Shown: positions 41,514 to 50,138, counted from the stretch's first letter. The stretch is DNA of 64,000 bases from Candidatus Woesearchaeota archaeon (GCA_019322815.1 JAHWIB010000001.1:1-64000), one strand, 5' to 3'. Made by a program: numbers and translations. Notes: generated from the letters alone by a model not told the origin.

Positions 41514-42689
41514 CTATTTTACAATTATATATAACCTGTCATTCTTTCTTGCAGGCTTTTCTAACTTTACAGCAATTACATTTCCTTTCTTGGCTTGTTT
41601 TATTTTTTTGTGCTTGACCTCAATTGATTGTAATTTTTGCTCATAAACTCCAGTTGTAGGCCCTTGAATCATTATTTTATCTCCTATCTTCAATCTTTTT
41701 GTTTCTATTTTTACTTCAGCGACATTTATTCTACTGTAAAAATGTATTATTTTACCAATATAGACTTTTTTTGTAGTTGCTTTGCTTCCATAAATATCTG
41801 CCCAGTCATCTTTTGTGGGAGTTCCTAAGAAAAATCCTGTGCTGAATCCTCTGTTATAGACTGTTCTTAATTTTTCTAATAATCTTTTCTTGTCTGATTC
41901 CTTATTGTCAATTGCCTCTCTATAAACCTCTGTAACTGTTTTGACATATTCCGGAGATCTATTCCTCCCTTCTATCTTAAATGCATCAATTCCTGCCTTG
42001 ATCAGTTTATCAATTATTGGCAAAGCACACAAATCTTTTGGGGACATCACAAAATTATTTCCTAATTTTAACTGCTTTCCCTCTTCATCCATTATAATAT
42101 ATTCTCTTCTGCATGGTTGCAGGCATTCTCCTCTATTTGCTGATTTCTTAAATTCAAATTGAGATATAAAACACCTTCCAGATACAGAGACACACATTGC
42201 TCCATGAATAAATACCTCTAATTCTAGATCAGGAACTTCTTTTTTTATTTTCTTTATATCACTTAAACTGCACTCTCTTGCTAAGATTATTCTTTTCACT
42301 CCTAATTTTTTGTAGAATTTAGCAGCTTCTGAATTAGATACAGAAACCTGTGTAGATAAATGTATAGGAATCTTTAATTTCAATGCTTCCTTAATAACAG
42401 ACATATCCCATGCATGGATTGCATCAATCTTTACTTGCTTAACTTTCTTCAAAATACTTTTTATCTTATTAATCTCATTCTCATAAATGATCGTATTCAA
42501 TGTTAAATAGGCTTTAACCTTATTTTTATGACACAACTCAACAACTTTCCTTAGTTCAGCTAATTTAAAATTCTTTGCAGCAACTCTCATGCTGAATTCT
42601 TTCAGTCCAAAATAAACAGCATCAGCTCCAGCATCAATTGCTGCTCTTAATGATACAAAATCCTGCACAGGACTTAAGAGTTCAGCCAT
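41514..42689 (-). CDS. U32 family peptidase-like protein
   Basis: A 391-residue protein: the N-terminal TIM-barrel-like domain starts LLSPVQDFVSLRAAIDAGADAVYFG; the Cys-containing centre (HGAMCVSVSGRCFIS...RGECLQPCRREY) is the U32 signature; and the C-terminal domain (about 310-391) is the beta-barrel found in RlhA/TrhP. Bacterial members act with prephenate-derived cofactors in RNA hydroxylation rather than proteolysis, so the peptidase label is historical. It overlaps the upstream TIM-barrel gene by 16 nt. Confidence 0.9.
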   Translation of the reverse strand: MAELLSPVQDFVSLRAAIDAGADAVYFGLKEFSMRVAAKNFKLAELRKVVELCHKNKVKAYLTLNTIIYENEINKIKSILKKVKQVKIDAIHAWDMSVIKEALKLKIPIHLSTQVSVSNSEAAKFYKKLGVKRIILARECSLSDIKKIKKEVPDLELEVFIHGAMCVSVSGRCFISQFEFKKSANRGECLQPCRREYIIMDEEGKQLKLGNNFVMSPKDLCALPIIDKLIKAGIDAFKIEGRNRSPEYVKTVTEVYREAIDNKESDKKRLLEKLRTVYNRGFSTGFFLGTPTKDDWADIYGSKATTKKVYIGKIIHFYSRINVAEVKIETKRLKIGDKIMIQGPTTGVYEQKLQSIEVKHKKIKQAKKGNVIAVKLEKPARKNDRLYIIVK

Positions 42690-43396
42690 TTTCTCACAAA
42701 TTCAACTTCTTTTTTATATTCTCTAATATCTTCTGTTCCTATTTGTGATTCAAGAACTATTGGAAAATTTCCTTTTTTGATAATATTCAATGGTTTTAAA
42801 TATTCTTCCTTTAACACGTGCAGAGGGATATGTAGATGATTGAAATAATTTGCACTAAGATGAGTATAAACAATTTTTTTCTTAAAAATTTTTAATAGTT
42901 TGTTTAATTCATTTGCTTCAGAAGCATGTGTTGTATCTAGTACAAGCTTGAATCCTTTTTTTAAAAATTTTTTATAATCCTTTATCTTGAATTCATGATG
43001 CATCTCCATATTTTCAATGCTATAATTATAATTTTTCATATCAAAAACTCTAAAGTCTTCAATTTGCTGAGGATGAATATTAATATTAACAGCATTCATC
43101 TTATCATAAATTTCATGAAGTTTTTTCAATATCCTTTTGCTTCTTTTATTATTTGAAAAAAATAATATTTCTTTGTCTAAATGAAAAGGAGCGTGGATTG
43201 TATTGAATTTAAGATTTTTTAAAATTTTAATAGAACTTTTTTTTAATCTAAATGTTAGTAAATCAAGAGCATCTCCTATCAAAAATTCAATTCCATCAAT
43301 ATCTAGTTTAGAAGCCTGTCTTATATACCTATTAACATCTTCACGTTCATGGGGATTCCAGAAACATCCTTTTGATATGCAGATTAATCTCTTCAT
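42674..43396 (-). CDS. TIM-barrel protein, sugar-phosphate isomerase/AP endonuclease 2 type
   Basis: A 240-residue protein with the xylose-isomerase-like barrel pattern: DIDGIEFLIG, FNTIHAPFH, NINIHPQ, FKLVLDTTHASEANE and PIVLESQIGTEDI. The HP and D-x-x-H positions could bind metal. Members include endonuclease IV and sugar epimerases; the substrate cannot be assigned. It is translationally coupled by ATGA to a small upstream gene and overlaps the U32 gene. Confidence 0.82.
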   Translation of the reverse strand: MKRLICISKGCFWNPHEREDVNRYIRQASKLDIDGIEFLIGDALDLLTFRLKKSSIKILKNLKFNTIHAPFHLDKEILFFSNNKRSKRILKKLHEIYDKMNAVNINIHPQQIEDFRVFDMKNYNYSIENMEMHHEFKIKDYKKFLKKGFKLVLDTTHASEANELNKLLKIFKKKIVYTHLSANYFNHLHIPLHVLKEEYLKPLNIIKKGNFPIVLESQIGTEDIREYKKEVEFVRKWLNS

Positions 43397-43566
43397 TCTT
43401 CTTCTTTTCTTAATTCTTGAAGTACGCTTCCTTCATCATCTAAGATCTCTTCATTATCTTTTTTAAAAGGATCATTATCTTGATTTTGTAAATATTTAGG
43501 AATTTTGATTTCAATCCATTTCTCATATTTTTTGAATCTATTTGTAAATCTTTTCCACCAAGTCAT
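43393..43566 (-). CDS. Small hypothetical protein (57 aa)
   Basis: The frame starts ATG 43566, inside the end of the Dph2-like gene, and ends TGA 43393, overlapping the next ATG as ATGA. It is aromatic and basic at the N terminus (TWWKRFTNRFKKYEKW) and acidic at the C terminus. The family is unknown. Overlaps on both sides support translation as part of the operon. Confidence 0.65.
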   Translation of the reverse strand: MTWWKRFTNRFKKYEKWIEIKIPKYLQNQDNDPFKKDNEEILDDEGSVLQELRKEEE

Positions 43567-44182
43567 AATTTATAACACCCTTTTTTCCATCAGCAAATCT
43601 AGGACATGCTGTATTAACCCAGCATTCAATAAATGGAAAGTTTTCAAATTCAGCAGGATTGATAGTGTCTGTTAAGAATATATGGCAACTTTTATCTTTT
43701 AATCTCTTTTTAAATTCCAAGGCTTTTTTTAATTTGTTTTGCCCAGGTTTTGTTGAAACAATAACTCCTATTTCTTTTGAAGACAAAAATTTTAGTAAAG
43801 CTCCTTTTTGTTGTCTTTTAATCTTTTCAATTTCATCTTTTTCTAATAATTTTGCTTCATTTGTCAAAGGATTTGCCATTATTACTTTTTTATCAGTTTC
43901 TAGATGAACTTCAATTGGATGAAATCTTCCGCTTCCAACATATAAAAAAGCATCAACTTTATCTTTAATCTTTCTGGCAGAACTCGCATCACAGCCTAAT
44001 ATCTGCCCTCCAATCTCTGCTTTGATTTGATTTTTCTCAAGAATTTCTTTGACTTCCTTTAACTTATGTTTGTGTTGTGCAGTTGTCACAATACCAACCT
44101 TCTTAGGCAATAATTTTATAGCTTTTTCTACTGCTTTCTTAACATCTGCAGTACTTTTTGCTTCAATAAACATCACCCTCAT
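43538..44182 (-). CDS. Short Dph2-like protein lacking domain 1
   Basis: It resembles archaeal Dph2, the radical-SAM-like enzyme that starts diphthamide formation on elongation factor 2. Domain 2 (GIVTTAQHKHKL...GQILGCDASSA) and domain 3 (GVIVSTKPGQNKL...NTACPRFADG) each keep their cluster-ligand Cys. Domain 1, with the first Cys, is missing: the protein has 214 residues against about 340. Upstream is an unrelated gene, so the loss is not a local frameshift. The enzyme may work differently, pair with a separate domain, or be defective. Confidence 0.82.
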   Translation of the reverse strand: MRVMFIEAKSTADVKKAVEKAIKLLPKKVGIVTTAQHKHKLKEVKEILEKNQIKAEIGGQILGCDASSARKIKDKVDAFLYVGSGRFHPIEVHLETDKKVIMANPLTNEAKLLEKDEIEKIKRQQKGALLKFLSSKEIGVIVSTKPGQNKLKKALEFKKRLKDKSCHIFLTDTINPAEFENFPFIECWVNTACPRFADGKKGVINYDLVEKIYK

Positions 44183-44226
44183 ATACAAAAAAAGAAAGAA
44201 AAAAGCCTTTTTAAGGCTTTGGTTTT

Positions 44227-45168
44227 TTATTCTACCAAGACCTGGTCATATTTTGGTTCTGGCATCACTTTAATGTCCTGCTGTACAATTGTTCTTGTAC
44301 ATTCTTCAACTATCTTGTTGTATGTTTCAACTAATTTTGAAACAGGGACATACTCTTTTCCATCTCTTTGTCTTGTAAATCCTTCTTCTGGTTCATCAAT
44401 CATATTGATGATGAATTTTGCAGCTTCTCCATATTTAACATCTTTTTTAGGAGCAGTCACAACCATAAAGATATAATCTCCAACCTCAAACAAATCATAT
44501 TGAGTTTCTGCAGGTATATTATCTTTACTGTAACCAGTTGTTTCTTTTAGAGATTTTTTGAATGGATTAACAACATTCTTTCCTAATAACTTCAATTGTT
44601 CTTTTGCAATTCTATAGGTTTTTGCATTTTCTCCTGTTACTTCTCCATAAGTTCCAGGTTCTAGATCTAACATTCTGCTTAGATCTGGCTCTTTCCTCAT
44701 CTCAGAATAACTTATGCTTGTTCTTGAGCCTTTGTTTGCAAATTCTTCTTCCAATCCTTCTATCTTTGCTGTTAAATCATCTAACAGAAGATATGCTTCT
44801 CCATCAATTGTTCTTACTCCCTCTCTTCTCATTCCTTCTTCATTTAATCCCTGTATATCTGTTAGATATTGCCCGATCCTTTCTCCTATTGCCTGATAAC
44901 TAGGATTGCTTGTAGGAGTTTGTTTTACCTTGAACTCAATGCTTCCTCTTTTTAGTCTTTTTTCTCTTGTTTTTTTAGGTATCTTTCCATCAAATCCTAA
45001 TTCTTCCTTCAATGCATCTTCAAATTCACTAACAACTCCTTTTAATACAGGCACACTATATCTTTCTGCTGTATAGAACAGCTGAGCATTTTCTCTTGTT
45101 AGTGTGCTGCATTCTACATCTTCTGGTACTATTGCCACCCTTAAACTTTTTATTCTTTTTATTTCCAT
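44227..45168 (-). CDS. Hypothetical protein (313 aa)
   Basis: Family not recognised. It is soluble, mixed alpha-beta, with a possible helical middle (RTIDGEAYLLLDDLTAKIEGLEEEF) and a C-terminal beta-helical part (YDLFEVGDYIFMVVTAPKK). It has a single Cys pair far apart and no catalytic signature I can name. The start ATG 45168 follows AATTGGAGGTAGG, a strong Shine-Dalgarno about 7 nt upstream, suggesting high expression. Confidence 0.75.
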   Translation of the reverse strand: MEIKRIKSLRVAIVPEDVECSTLTRENAQLFYTAERYSVPVLKGVVSEFEDALKEELGFDGKIPKKTREKRLKRGSIEFKVKQTPTSNPSYQAIGERIGQYLTDIQGLNEEGMRREGVRTIDGEAYLLLDDLTAKIEGLEEEFANKGSRTSISYSEMRKEPDLSRMLDLEPGTYGEVTGENAKTYRIAKEQLKLLGKNVVNPFKKSLKETTGYSKDNIPAETQYDLFEVGDYIFMVVTAPKKDVKYGEAAKFIINMIDEPEEGFTRQRDGKEYVPVSKLVETYNKIVEECTRTIVQQDIKVMPEPKYDQVLVE

Positions 45169-45233
45169 TTTTACCTACCTCCAATTAAAATATTTAGAAA
45201 CAAATTTGCGAGCACTAACCAAAAACAATCCGC

Positions 45234-45329
45234 TCAAATCATCTTTTTATCTTTCAATGCCGCGCAGTTTATGCAGAGAGAATCTTTATCTCCGATGTTC
45301 ACTCTCCCACAAACAGGGCATTTTTTCAT
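45234..45329 (-). CDS. 31-residue zinc-ribbon microprotein
   Basis: ATG 45329 to TGA 45234. It contains CPVCG and CINC pairs 15 residues apart, enough for one zinc site. A TTTATATC box at 45353-45360 fits a leaderless start. It shares its upstream region with the divergent TrmB-family gene. Confidence 0.65.
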   Translation of the reverse strand: MKKCPVCGRVNIGDKDSLCINCAALKDKKMI

Positions 45330-45352
45330 TTTATAGGTTATATAGTGAAAGT

Positions 45353-45398
45353 TTGATATAAATAATATTCCTCCTAAAAAGGAGGAAAACTTTATATA
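45353..45398. promoter_or_regulatory. Divergent promoters sharing a palindromic operator
   Basis: TTCCTCCT-AAAA-AGGAGGAA (45368-45387) is a perfect 8-bp palindrome. On the plus side it abuts a TTTATATAG box (45390-45398) about 26 bases before the TrmB-family ATG; on the minus side it abuts the TATA box of the zinc-ribbon gene. TrmB-type regulators usually bind such palindromes next to BRE/TATA, so one protein could control both genes. Confidence 0.7.
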
Positions 45399-45420
45399 GG
45401 AGTAAATCTTACTTTACTGT

Positions 45421-46155
45421 ATGAATGTAAAAATATTAGAAAATATGGGATTAACAAAGAATGAAGTAAAGGTTTACCTAGCTCTGCTGGAATTAGGTAC
45501 AACCACAACAGGGCCTTTAGCAAAAAAATCAGAGCTTCATACTTCTAGAATATACGAATCTCTGACTAAATTAATAGAAAAAGGATTAGTAAGCTTTGTT
45601 ATTAAAGCAAACAGAAAACACTATTCTGCAGCTAATCCAGACATAATCTTAGATATTTTAGAAAAGGAAAAAAGAGACATTGTATCTATACTGCCTGAAT
45701 TAAAATTAATGCATAAACATAAGCCAGGTGAAGAAAAAGTTACAATGTTTGAAGGATACAAAGGAGTAAAATCAGTCTATGATAATATTGTAAGAACATT
45801 AAATAAAGGAGATGAAATCCTTGTTTTCGGAGCAAGAGGAGCAGACGAATCATTTATGTCAAATACATTCTTCATAGAATATACAAAAAGAAGAGTTGCA
45901 AAAGGCATAAAGATGAAGATGATATTTAATGCAGATGCCAGAGAAACAGGCAAATATTATTCTAAACTCCAAAATACTGAAGTTAAATATATGCCTAAAA
46001 ACATGAAAACACCAGCAGCAGTAGATATCTATGGAAATAATGTAGGAACTTTAATCCTAAAACCAAAACCAATGGTTTTCTTAATAACCTCAAAAGAAGT
46101 TGCTGATTCTTACAAAGAATTTTTTAAATTGTTTTGGAGGATTTGTAAAAAATAA
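45421..46155 (+). CDS. TrmB family transcriptional regulator
   Basis: A 244-residue protein: the N-terminal winged helix (MGLTKNEVKVYLALLELGTTTTGPLAKKSELHTSR...) is the TrmB signature, followed by a coiled linker and a regulatory domain (about 115-244) of the PLD-like TrmB type (EEKVTMFEGYKGVKSVYDNI). TrmB members sense sugars and other metabolites. It is leaderless, with an adjacent palindromic operator. It is convergent with asd, and control of the lysC/asd genes is possible but not shown. Confidence 0.92.
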   Translation: MNVKILENMGLTKNEVKVYLALLELGTTTTGPLAKKSELHTSRIYESLTKLIEKGLVSFVIKANRKHYSAANPDIILDILEKEKRDIVSILPELKLMHKHKPGEEKVTMFEGYKGVKSVYDNIVRTLNKGDEILVFGARGADESFMSNTFFIEYTKRRVAKGIKMKMIFNADARETGKYYSKLQNTEVKYMPKNMKTPAAVDIYGNNVGTLILKPKPMVFLITSKEVADSYKEFFKLFWRICKK

Positions 46156-46170
46156 TAAAAAGAAAATAAT

Positions 46171-47178
46171 CTATTGATATCTCTGAGCAACTAATTCTCC
46201 AATCTGTACAGCATTTAATGCAGCTCCTTTATCAATTTGATCTCCGCAGACAAAGAAACTTAATCCTTTATCTCCAAATGCTAAATCTCTTCTTATTCTT
46301 CCAACTTCAACATCATATTTTCCAGTTGCTGTCAAAGGCATTGGATAAACATTTCTGCCAGGATCATCTCTGACTTCAATTCCAGATGTTTTTCCAAATA
46401 TTTCTACAACTCTTTCCAAATCAATAATCTTCTCAGTCTCAACTGTAATGCTTTCAGCATGAGCCCTGTCTGTAGGTATTCTCACAGCAGTGCAGGAAAT
46501 CAATATCTTTTCATCCCCAAATATTTTTCTTGTTTCCCAAACAACTTTCATTTCTTCTTTAGTATATCCATTAGGCTGAAATTCATCAATATGAGGAATA
46601 ACATTGAATGCTAAAGGATATTGAAATTCTTTGCAGAAAAGCTCTTCTCCATCAAGATACAATTCAGCTTGTTCCTTAAGCTCATTCCTGGCAGCTTTTC
46701 CAGCTCCGCTTGCAGCTTGATATGTAGAAATTACAACTCTTTTTAATCCAAAATTCTGATAAATCTGCCATAAAGGTATTGTAGCAATAGCTGTTGTGCA
46801 GTTTGGATTTGCTATTAATCTGGAATCACCGATAGCCTGAGGATTTATCTCTGGGATTACTAATGGAACTTCTTTATCATATCTAAAAGTAGATGAATTA
46901 TCAATTATATAACATCCTGCCTCAACAGCTTTTGGTGCATTTTCTTTTGGCCATTTTTTTCCTATTGCAAAAAAAGCTAATTCTAATTCAGAATAATCAG
47001 CTGTATTTGCATCTTCAACAATCTTTTCTCCAAAAGGAGTATTAACCCTGGTTCCAGCAGACTGTCCTGCATAAACTCTCAAATTTTTAACAGGAAATCT
47101 TCTATCATAAAGGACTTTCAGCAGTTCCTGCCCAACCATCCCAGTTGCTCCGAATACTCCAACATTTAATTTTTTCAT
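46171..47178 (-). CDS. asd: Aspartate-semialdehyde dehydrogenase
   Basis: A 335-residue protein with NADP-binding GATGMVGQELLKVL, the catalytic Cys in ANPNCTTAIATIPL and the catalytic His region SCTAVRIPTDRAHAES. It reduces aspartyl phosphate to the semialdehyde, the branch point for lysine, threonine and methionine. It overlaps lysC by 4 nt and ends the lysC-asd unit. Confidence 0.95.
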   Translation of the reverse strand: MKKLNVGVFGATGMVGQELLKVLYDRRFPVKNLRVYAGQSAGTRVNTPFGEKIVEDANTADYSELELAFFAIGKKWPKENAPKAVEAGCYIIDNSSTFRYDKEVPLVIPEINPQAIGDSRLIANPNCTTAIATIPLWQIYQNFGLKRVVISTYQAASGAGKAARNELKEQAELYLDGEELFCKEFQYPLAFNVIPHIDEFQPNGYTKEEMKVVWETRKIFGDEKILISCTAVRIPTDRAHAESITVETEKIIDLERVVEIFGKTSGIEVRDDPGRNVYPMPLTATGKYDVEVGRIRRDLAFGDKGLSFFVCGDQIDKGAALNAVQIGELVAQRYQ

Positions 47179-48002
47179 ACAAGCACCTCCTCATGTAAAA
47201 TAATAGTTCCTCCTTTGCCGATTTCAGTTTCACAATGCTGAATTCTGAACCTGTTTCCATTCATGCTGGATAAGCATCTTTCATCAAGAACCTTTCCGCA
47301 GCCTTTTGCCAGCAATTCAGCTGAATTTATCTCTTGAATTAATCTTGCTCTATCTGTTCCAAAGTTTTCATAAACTCCATCTACATCTTTAAGATAAACA
47401 ACTTCTTTTACTCTTGGATCCAATAACCCAATTAAAGCAGCAACATAATCAGAAGCATTTCTTCCTAACAATACTTTTTCTTTATGATGGTTCTGGGCCC
47501 CGAAACCAGGTACTAAAATAATTCTGCTTTCTAAACCATCTAATGTAGTTTTATCACAAGCTCCAAAATCTACGTCAGCATGCAGATATCTTCCATTAGC
47601 AGTTATAGGAAAATTAACTCCTTGAATCAATAATTCAGGATAAATTCCCAGCTTTCTTAACTCTCTTTCAAATCTTTTTATAGAATCAATCTCCCCGCTC
47701 AATAGATGGCTTGCAACATAATGACGATCAAATCTTTCAATATCTTTTGGATTGCTGTAATCTCCTTGTTTCAATAATCTTCTAAGTGATTCTCTCTCCT
47801 CTGGTGTTCTGCATAATTCTCCTGCTAACTCATCTGTATGCCCTTTTCTTGCAGACGAAACAACATAAACTCTTTCTTTATCCTTACTGAATTCAGCGAT
47901 TCTCTTTGCTTGGTAAGCATAAGCTTCATCGCTTTTAAGAACACTTCCGCCTATTTTAAGCACATACTGTTCTCTATCCGGGTTATTATCAGCTGAACTC
48001 AT
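47175..48002 (-). CDS. lysC: Aspartate kinase, catalytic domain only
   Basis: A 275-residue amino-acid kinase: KIGGSVLKS near the N terminus and VPGFGAQNHHKEKVLLGRNASDYVAALIGLL near the middle match aspartokinase. The C-terminal ACT pair found in most aspartokinases (about 400-450 aa) is absent, so allosteric feedback must come from elsewhere, if it exists. A separate ACT-type protein is encoded 1.2 kb away at 49203-49853. It is preceded by a structured leader. Confidence 0.9.
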   Translation of the reverse strand: MSSADNNPDREQYVLKIGGSVLKSDEAYAYQAKRIAEFSKDKERVYVVSSARKGHTDELAGELCRTPEERESLRRLLKQGDYSNPKDIERFDRHYVASHLLSGEIDSIKRFERELRKLGIYPELLIQGVNFPITANGRYLHADVDFGACDKTTLDGLESRIILVPGFGAQNHHKEKVLLGRNASDYVAALIGLLDPRVKEVVYLKDVDGVYENFGTDRARLIQEINSAELLAKGCGKVLDERCLSSMNGNRFRIQHCETEIGKGGTIILHEEVLV

Positions 48003-48146
48003 TTTCTTAGAAATGATTTAAAGAAAAAATGAGAAGCTTACTGCTTCATCATTGTTTTAGTCATACCTTTAGTAGAATCAGTTCCTATATCCATCTTTTG
48101 ACTAAAACAATTCATTTTAAAACAAAAAACAATGCTTTTATTTAAA
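48003..48146 (-). promoter_or_regulatory. Leader of lysC with inverted repeat, terminator-like hairpin and 25-codon frame
   Basis: A TTTAAATAAAA box (48136-48146) predicts a transcript starting near 48115. From there: a perfect 13-bp inverted repeat (arms 48099-48111 and 48051-48063, 35-nt loop), then a GAAGC/GCTTC hairpin followed by six T residues right before the lysC start. A 25-codon frame (48115 to 48038) begins exactly at the predicted start and ends inside the second hairpin; 13 of its 25 residues are Met, Lys or Thr. This is the layout of an attenuator or riboswitch. Confidence 0.55.
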
Positions 48147-49080
48147 CTTTTTCCTTTATTCTATGATATTTTGAAATGCAAAATCCTAAATCCTTCATAG
48201 AATAGCTTAATAATGTCCTCATAACCTTTTCTTCTATTTTAGGAAGCTTGACAAGAGGCAGCCTAACATTAGTGTCAAACATATGGGCAAGAGGTATTGG
48301 ATTCTTTGCGCAAAATACAGCTTTAACTAGTGGATTGATAAATTCCTGCATTCTAGCTGCTTCTTCATATCTTCCTTCTAACGCTGTTTTTGCCATCTTT
48401 GAAAAATAAACAGGAGCAGCATTAGAAGTTGCTGAGATTACTCCAAATCCTCCCATCTCTACAATTTTAGCAACCAAATCATCTTCTCCTGACATTACCC
48501 TAAATTGATTAGGATCTGTTCCTTCAATTATCTTTGTAACTTGCTCTAAATTTCCAGAAGCTTCCTTAACACCAATTATCTTTGGATGTTCAGCCAATTC
48601 AATTGCAGTTTCAGCTTCAATATTTGATTTTGTTCTTCCAGGAACATTATACAAAATAATATTGCTGTCAGGACGGATAGCATTAGCAACAGTTCTATAA
48701 TGTGCCAATAAACCTTCTTGAGGAGGATTATTATAATAACCAGTTACATGTAAAAATGTTGTTGCACCTATTCTTTTTTCTATCTCTATTGATAATTCTA
48801 TAGCCTCTCTTGTATTGTTAGAACCAGCACTGACCATAACTCTTGTTCTTCCTCCAACATAATTAAATATATGTTCTGCTAATCCAACATGTTCTTCAGG
48901 ACTTAATGTTGCACTCTGTGCAGTTGTTCCGCAGGCCAGAATACCAGCTCCTGCTGCAATTTGATCGTCTGTTAGCATATCTAATTTATTATAATCAATT
49001 CTTCCTCTTTCATCCATAGTTGTAATTAAAGCTGTATAATTTCCTTGTAATTCTTCTGCTTGAATAGCTTGATTTTTCAT
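48142..49080 (-). CDS. dapA: 4-hydroxy-tetrahydrodipicolinate synthase
   Basis: A 312-residue TIM barrel: ACGTTAQSATLS (substrate Thr-Thr), ILYNVPGRT (catalytic Tyr) and IIGVKEASGN (Schiff-base Lys) are all present. It condenses pyruvate with aspartate semialdehyde, committing flux to diaminopimelate and lysine. A GGAGGGAGC site precedes the ATG and a TATA-like element lies near 49113-49122. It stands upstream of lysC-asd on the same strand, so the first three steps of the pathway are clustered. Confidence 0.94.
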   Translation of the reverse strand: MKNQAIQAEELQGNYTALITTMDERGRIDYNKLDMLTDDQIAAGAGILACGTTAQSATLSPEEHVGLAEHIFNYVGGRTRVMVSAGSNNTREAIELSIEIEKRIGATTFLHVTGYYNNPPQEGLLAHYRTVANAIRPDSNIILYNVPGRTKSNIEAETAIELAEHPKIIGVKEASGNLEQVTKIIEGTDPNQFRVMSGEDDLVAKIVEMGGFGVISATSNAAPVYFSKMAKTALEGRYEEAARMQEFINPLVKAVFCAKNPIPLAHMFDTNVRLPLVKLPKIEEKVMRTLLSYSMKDLGFCISKYHRIKEKV

Positions 49081-49144
49081 ATAGCTCCCTCCATTTTATA
49101 CAAGAAACAGTAAGCTTTATAAAAACATAATGTTATTATACTAA

Positions 49145-49195
49145 CAAAAATTCAGAAAAGATGAATTTTTGAAATTAAAAATTAAAATTTTTAAT
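49145..49195. repeat. Two tandem hairpins between divergent dapA and ACT gene
   Basis: CAAAAATTC/GAATTTTTG (49145-49171, 9 bp) and ATTAAAAATT/AATTTTTAAT (49174-49195, 10 bp). They fall in the intergenic space upstream of both genes, and might act as operators or as mRNA hairpins for the plus-strand gene. Confidence 0.5.
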
Positions 49196-49202
49196 TAACA
49201 AA

Positions 49203-49853
49203 ATGGTAACTATAAGTCATTTAGTAAAAGATATTATCCAGAAAAAGCCGATAATACAAGAGGCGATTATACAAGATATTGCAAGCTTTGCATTATTAGC
49301 AGAGAACTTGCAGCCAGAGATAGAGAAAGAACTAGGAAAAAAAGTAAAACTTCCTGCAATAGTGATGGCATTAAGAAGGCATGCAGAAGAATTAAAATCA
49401 AAGCACAAGCCAATTAAATTTGATTTCTCATCTGAAATAATTATGAAAACAAATCTTTGTGATATTGCAGTCCAAAAATCAACAAATGCATTGTTAAAAC
49501 TAAAACAATTACAATCATTAGTAAGCTATGAAAAAGGAGACATATTGAATATGATTCATGGAACAACAGAAATATCAATAATCACAAATCAAAAATATAA
49601 AGATAAAATCCTTAAGTTGTTAAAGGGTGAAAAAATTATTAATATTGAAGAGGATCTAGTTTCATTATCTTTAAGATTCTCAAAAGAATTCTTTTATACT
49701 CCGGGAGTTATTTCAAGCATAATAAGAAAACTATCTTGGGAAGGAGTAAATATCTTTGAAATAATATCTACATTTACAGAATTAACAATTATAACAGGAA
49801 AAAAAGATGCAGTAAAAGGATATAATGCCTTAGAAAGCATGATGGAAAGATAA
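49203..49853 (+). CDS. ACT-domain protein with N-terminal helical domain
   Basis: A 216-residue protein. Residues 1-75 are helical (HLVKDIIQKKPIIQEAIIQDIASFALLAENL), possibly a winged helix. Residues about 105-215 contain ACT-like beta-alpha units (EISIITNQKYKDKILKLL and FFYTPGVISSIIRKLSWEGVNIFEIISTFTELTIITGKKD). ACT domains bind amino acids. Divergent to dapA and near lysC, which lacks its own ACT domains, it could be a regulator of lysine synthesis or a regulatory subunit. This is an inference from context. Confidence 0.72.
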   Translation: MVTISHLVKDIIQKKPIIQEAIIQDIASFALLAENLQPEIEKELGKKVKLPAIVMALRRHAEELKSKHKPIKFDFSSEIIMKTNLCDIAVQKSTNALLKLKQLQSLVSYEKGDILNMIHGTTEISIITNQKYKDKILKLLKGEKIINIEEDLVSLSLRFSKEFFYTPGVISSIIRKLSWEGVNIFEIISTFTELTIITGKKDAVKGYNALESMMER

Positions 49854-49895
49854 CTTATAGAAACATTTTTATACAAAGGAATAAGCCTTAAAAAA

Positions 49896-50138
49896 ATGGT
49901 AGCAGGCTTGTTAGACACAATAAATCAAGTTGGAATGTTAATATTTGGTGTAACTGCAATTGTACTGGTTTCACACAAAAATAAATGGGGCTTTGTTGTA
50001 GGTTTGTTGTCGCAGCCTTTCTTTTTTCTTACATCATATCTAAATAAGCAGTGGGGCCTTTTTGTCCTGTCTTTTGCATACACAATAAGCTGGATATATG
50101 GAATATATATGTGGTTTTATAGGCACAAAAAAAGATAA
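49896..50138 (+). CDS. Small membrane protein, PnuC-like fragment
   Basis: An 80-residue protein with three hydrophobic segments (about 5-25, 32-46 and 51-72) and a WIYGIYMWFYRHKK ending reminiscent of nicotinamide mononucleotide transporters (PnuC), which are normally about 200 residues. Too short to be a complete transporter on its own. It could work as an oligomer or have another function. Confidence 0.6.
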   Translation: MVAGLLDTINQVGMLIFGVTAIVLVSHKNKWGFVVGLLSQPFFFLTSYLNKQWGLFVLSFAYTISWIYGIYMWFYRHKKR

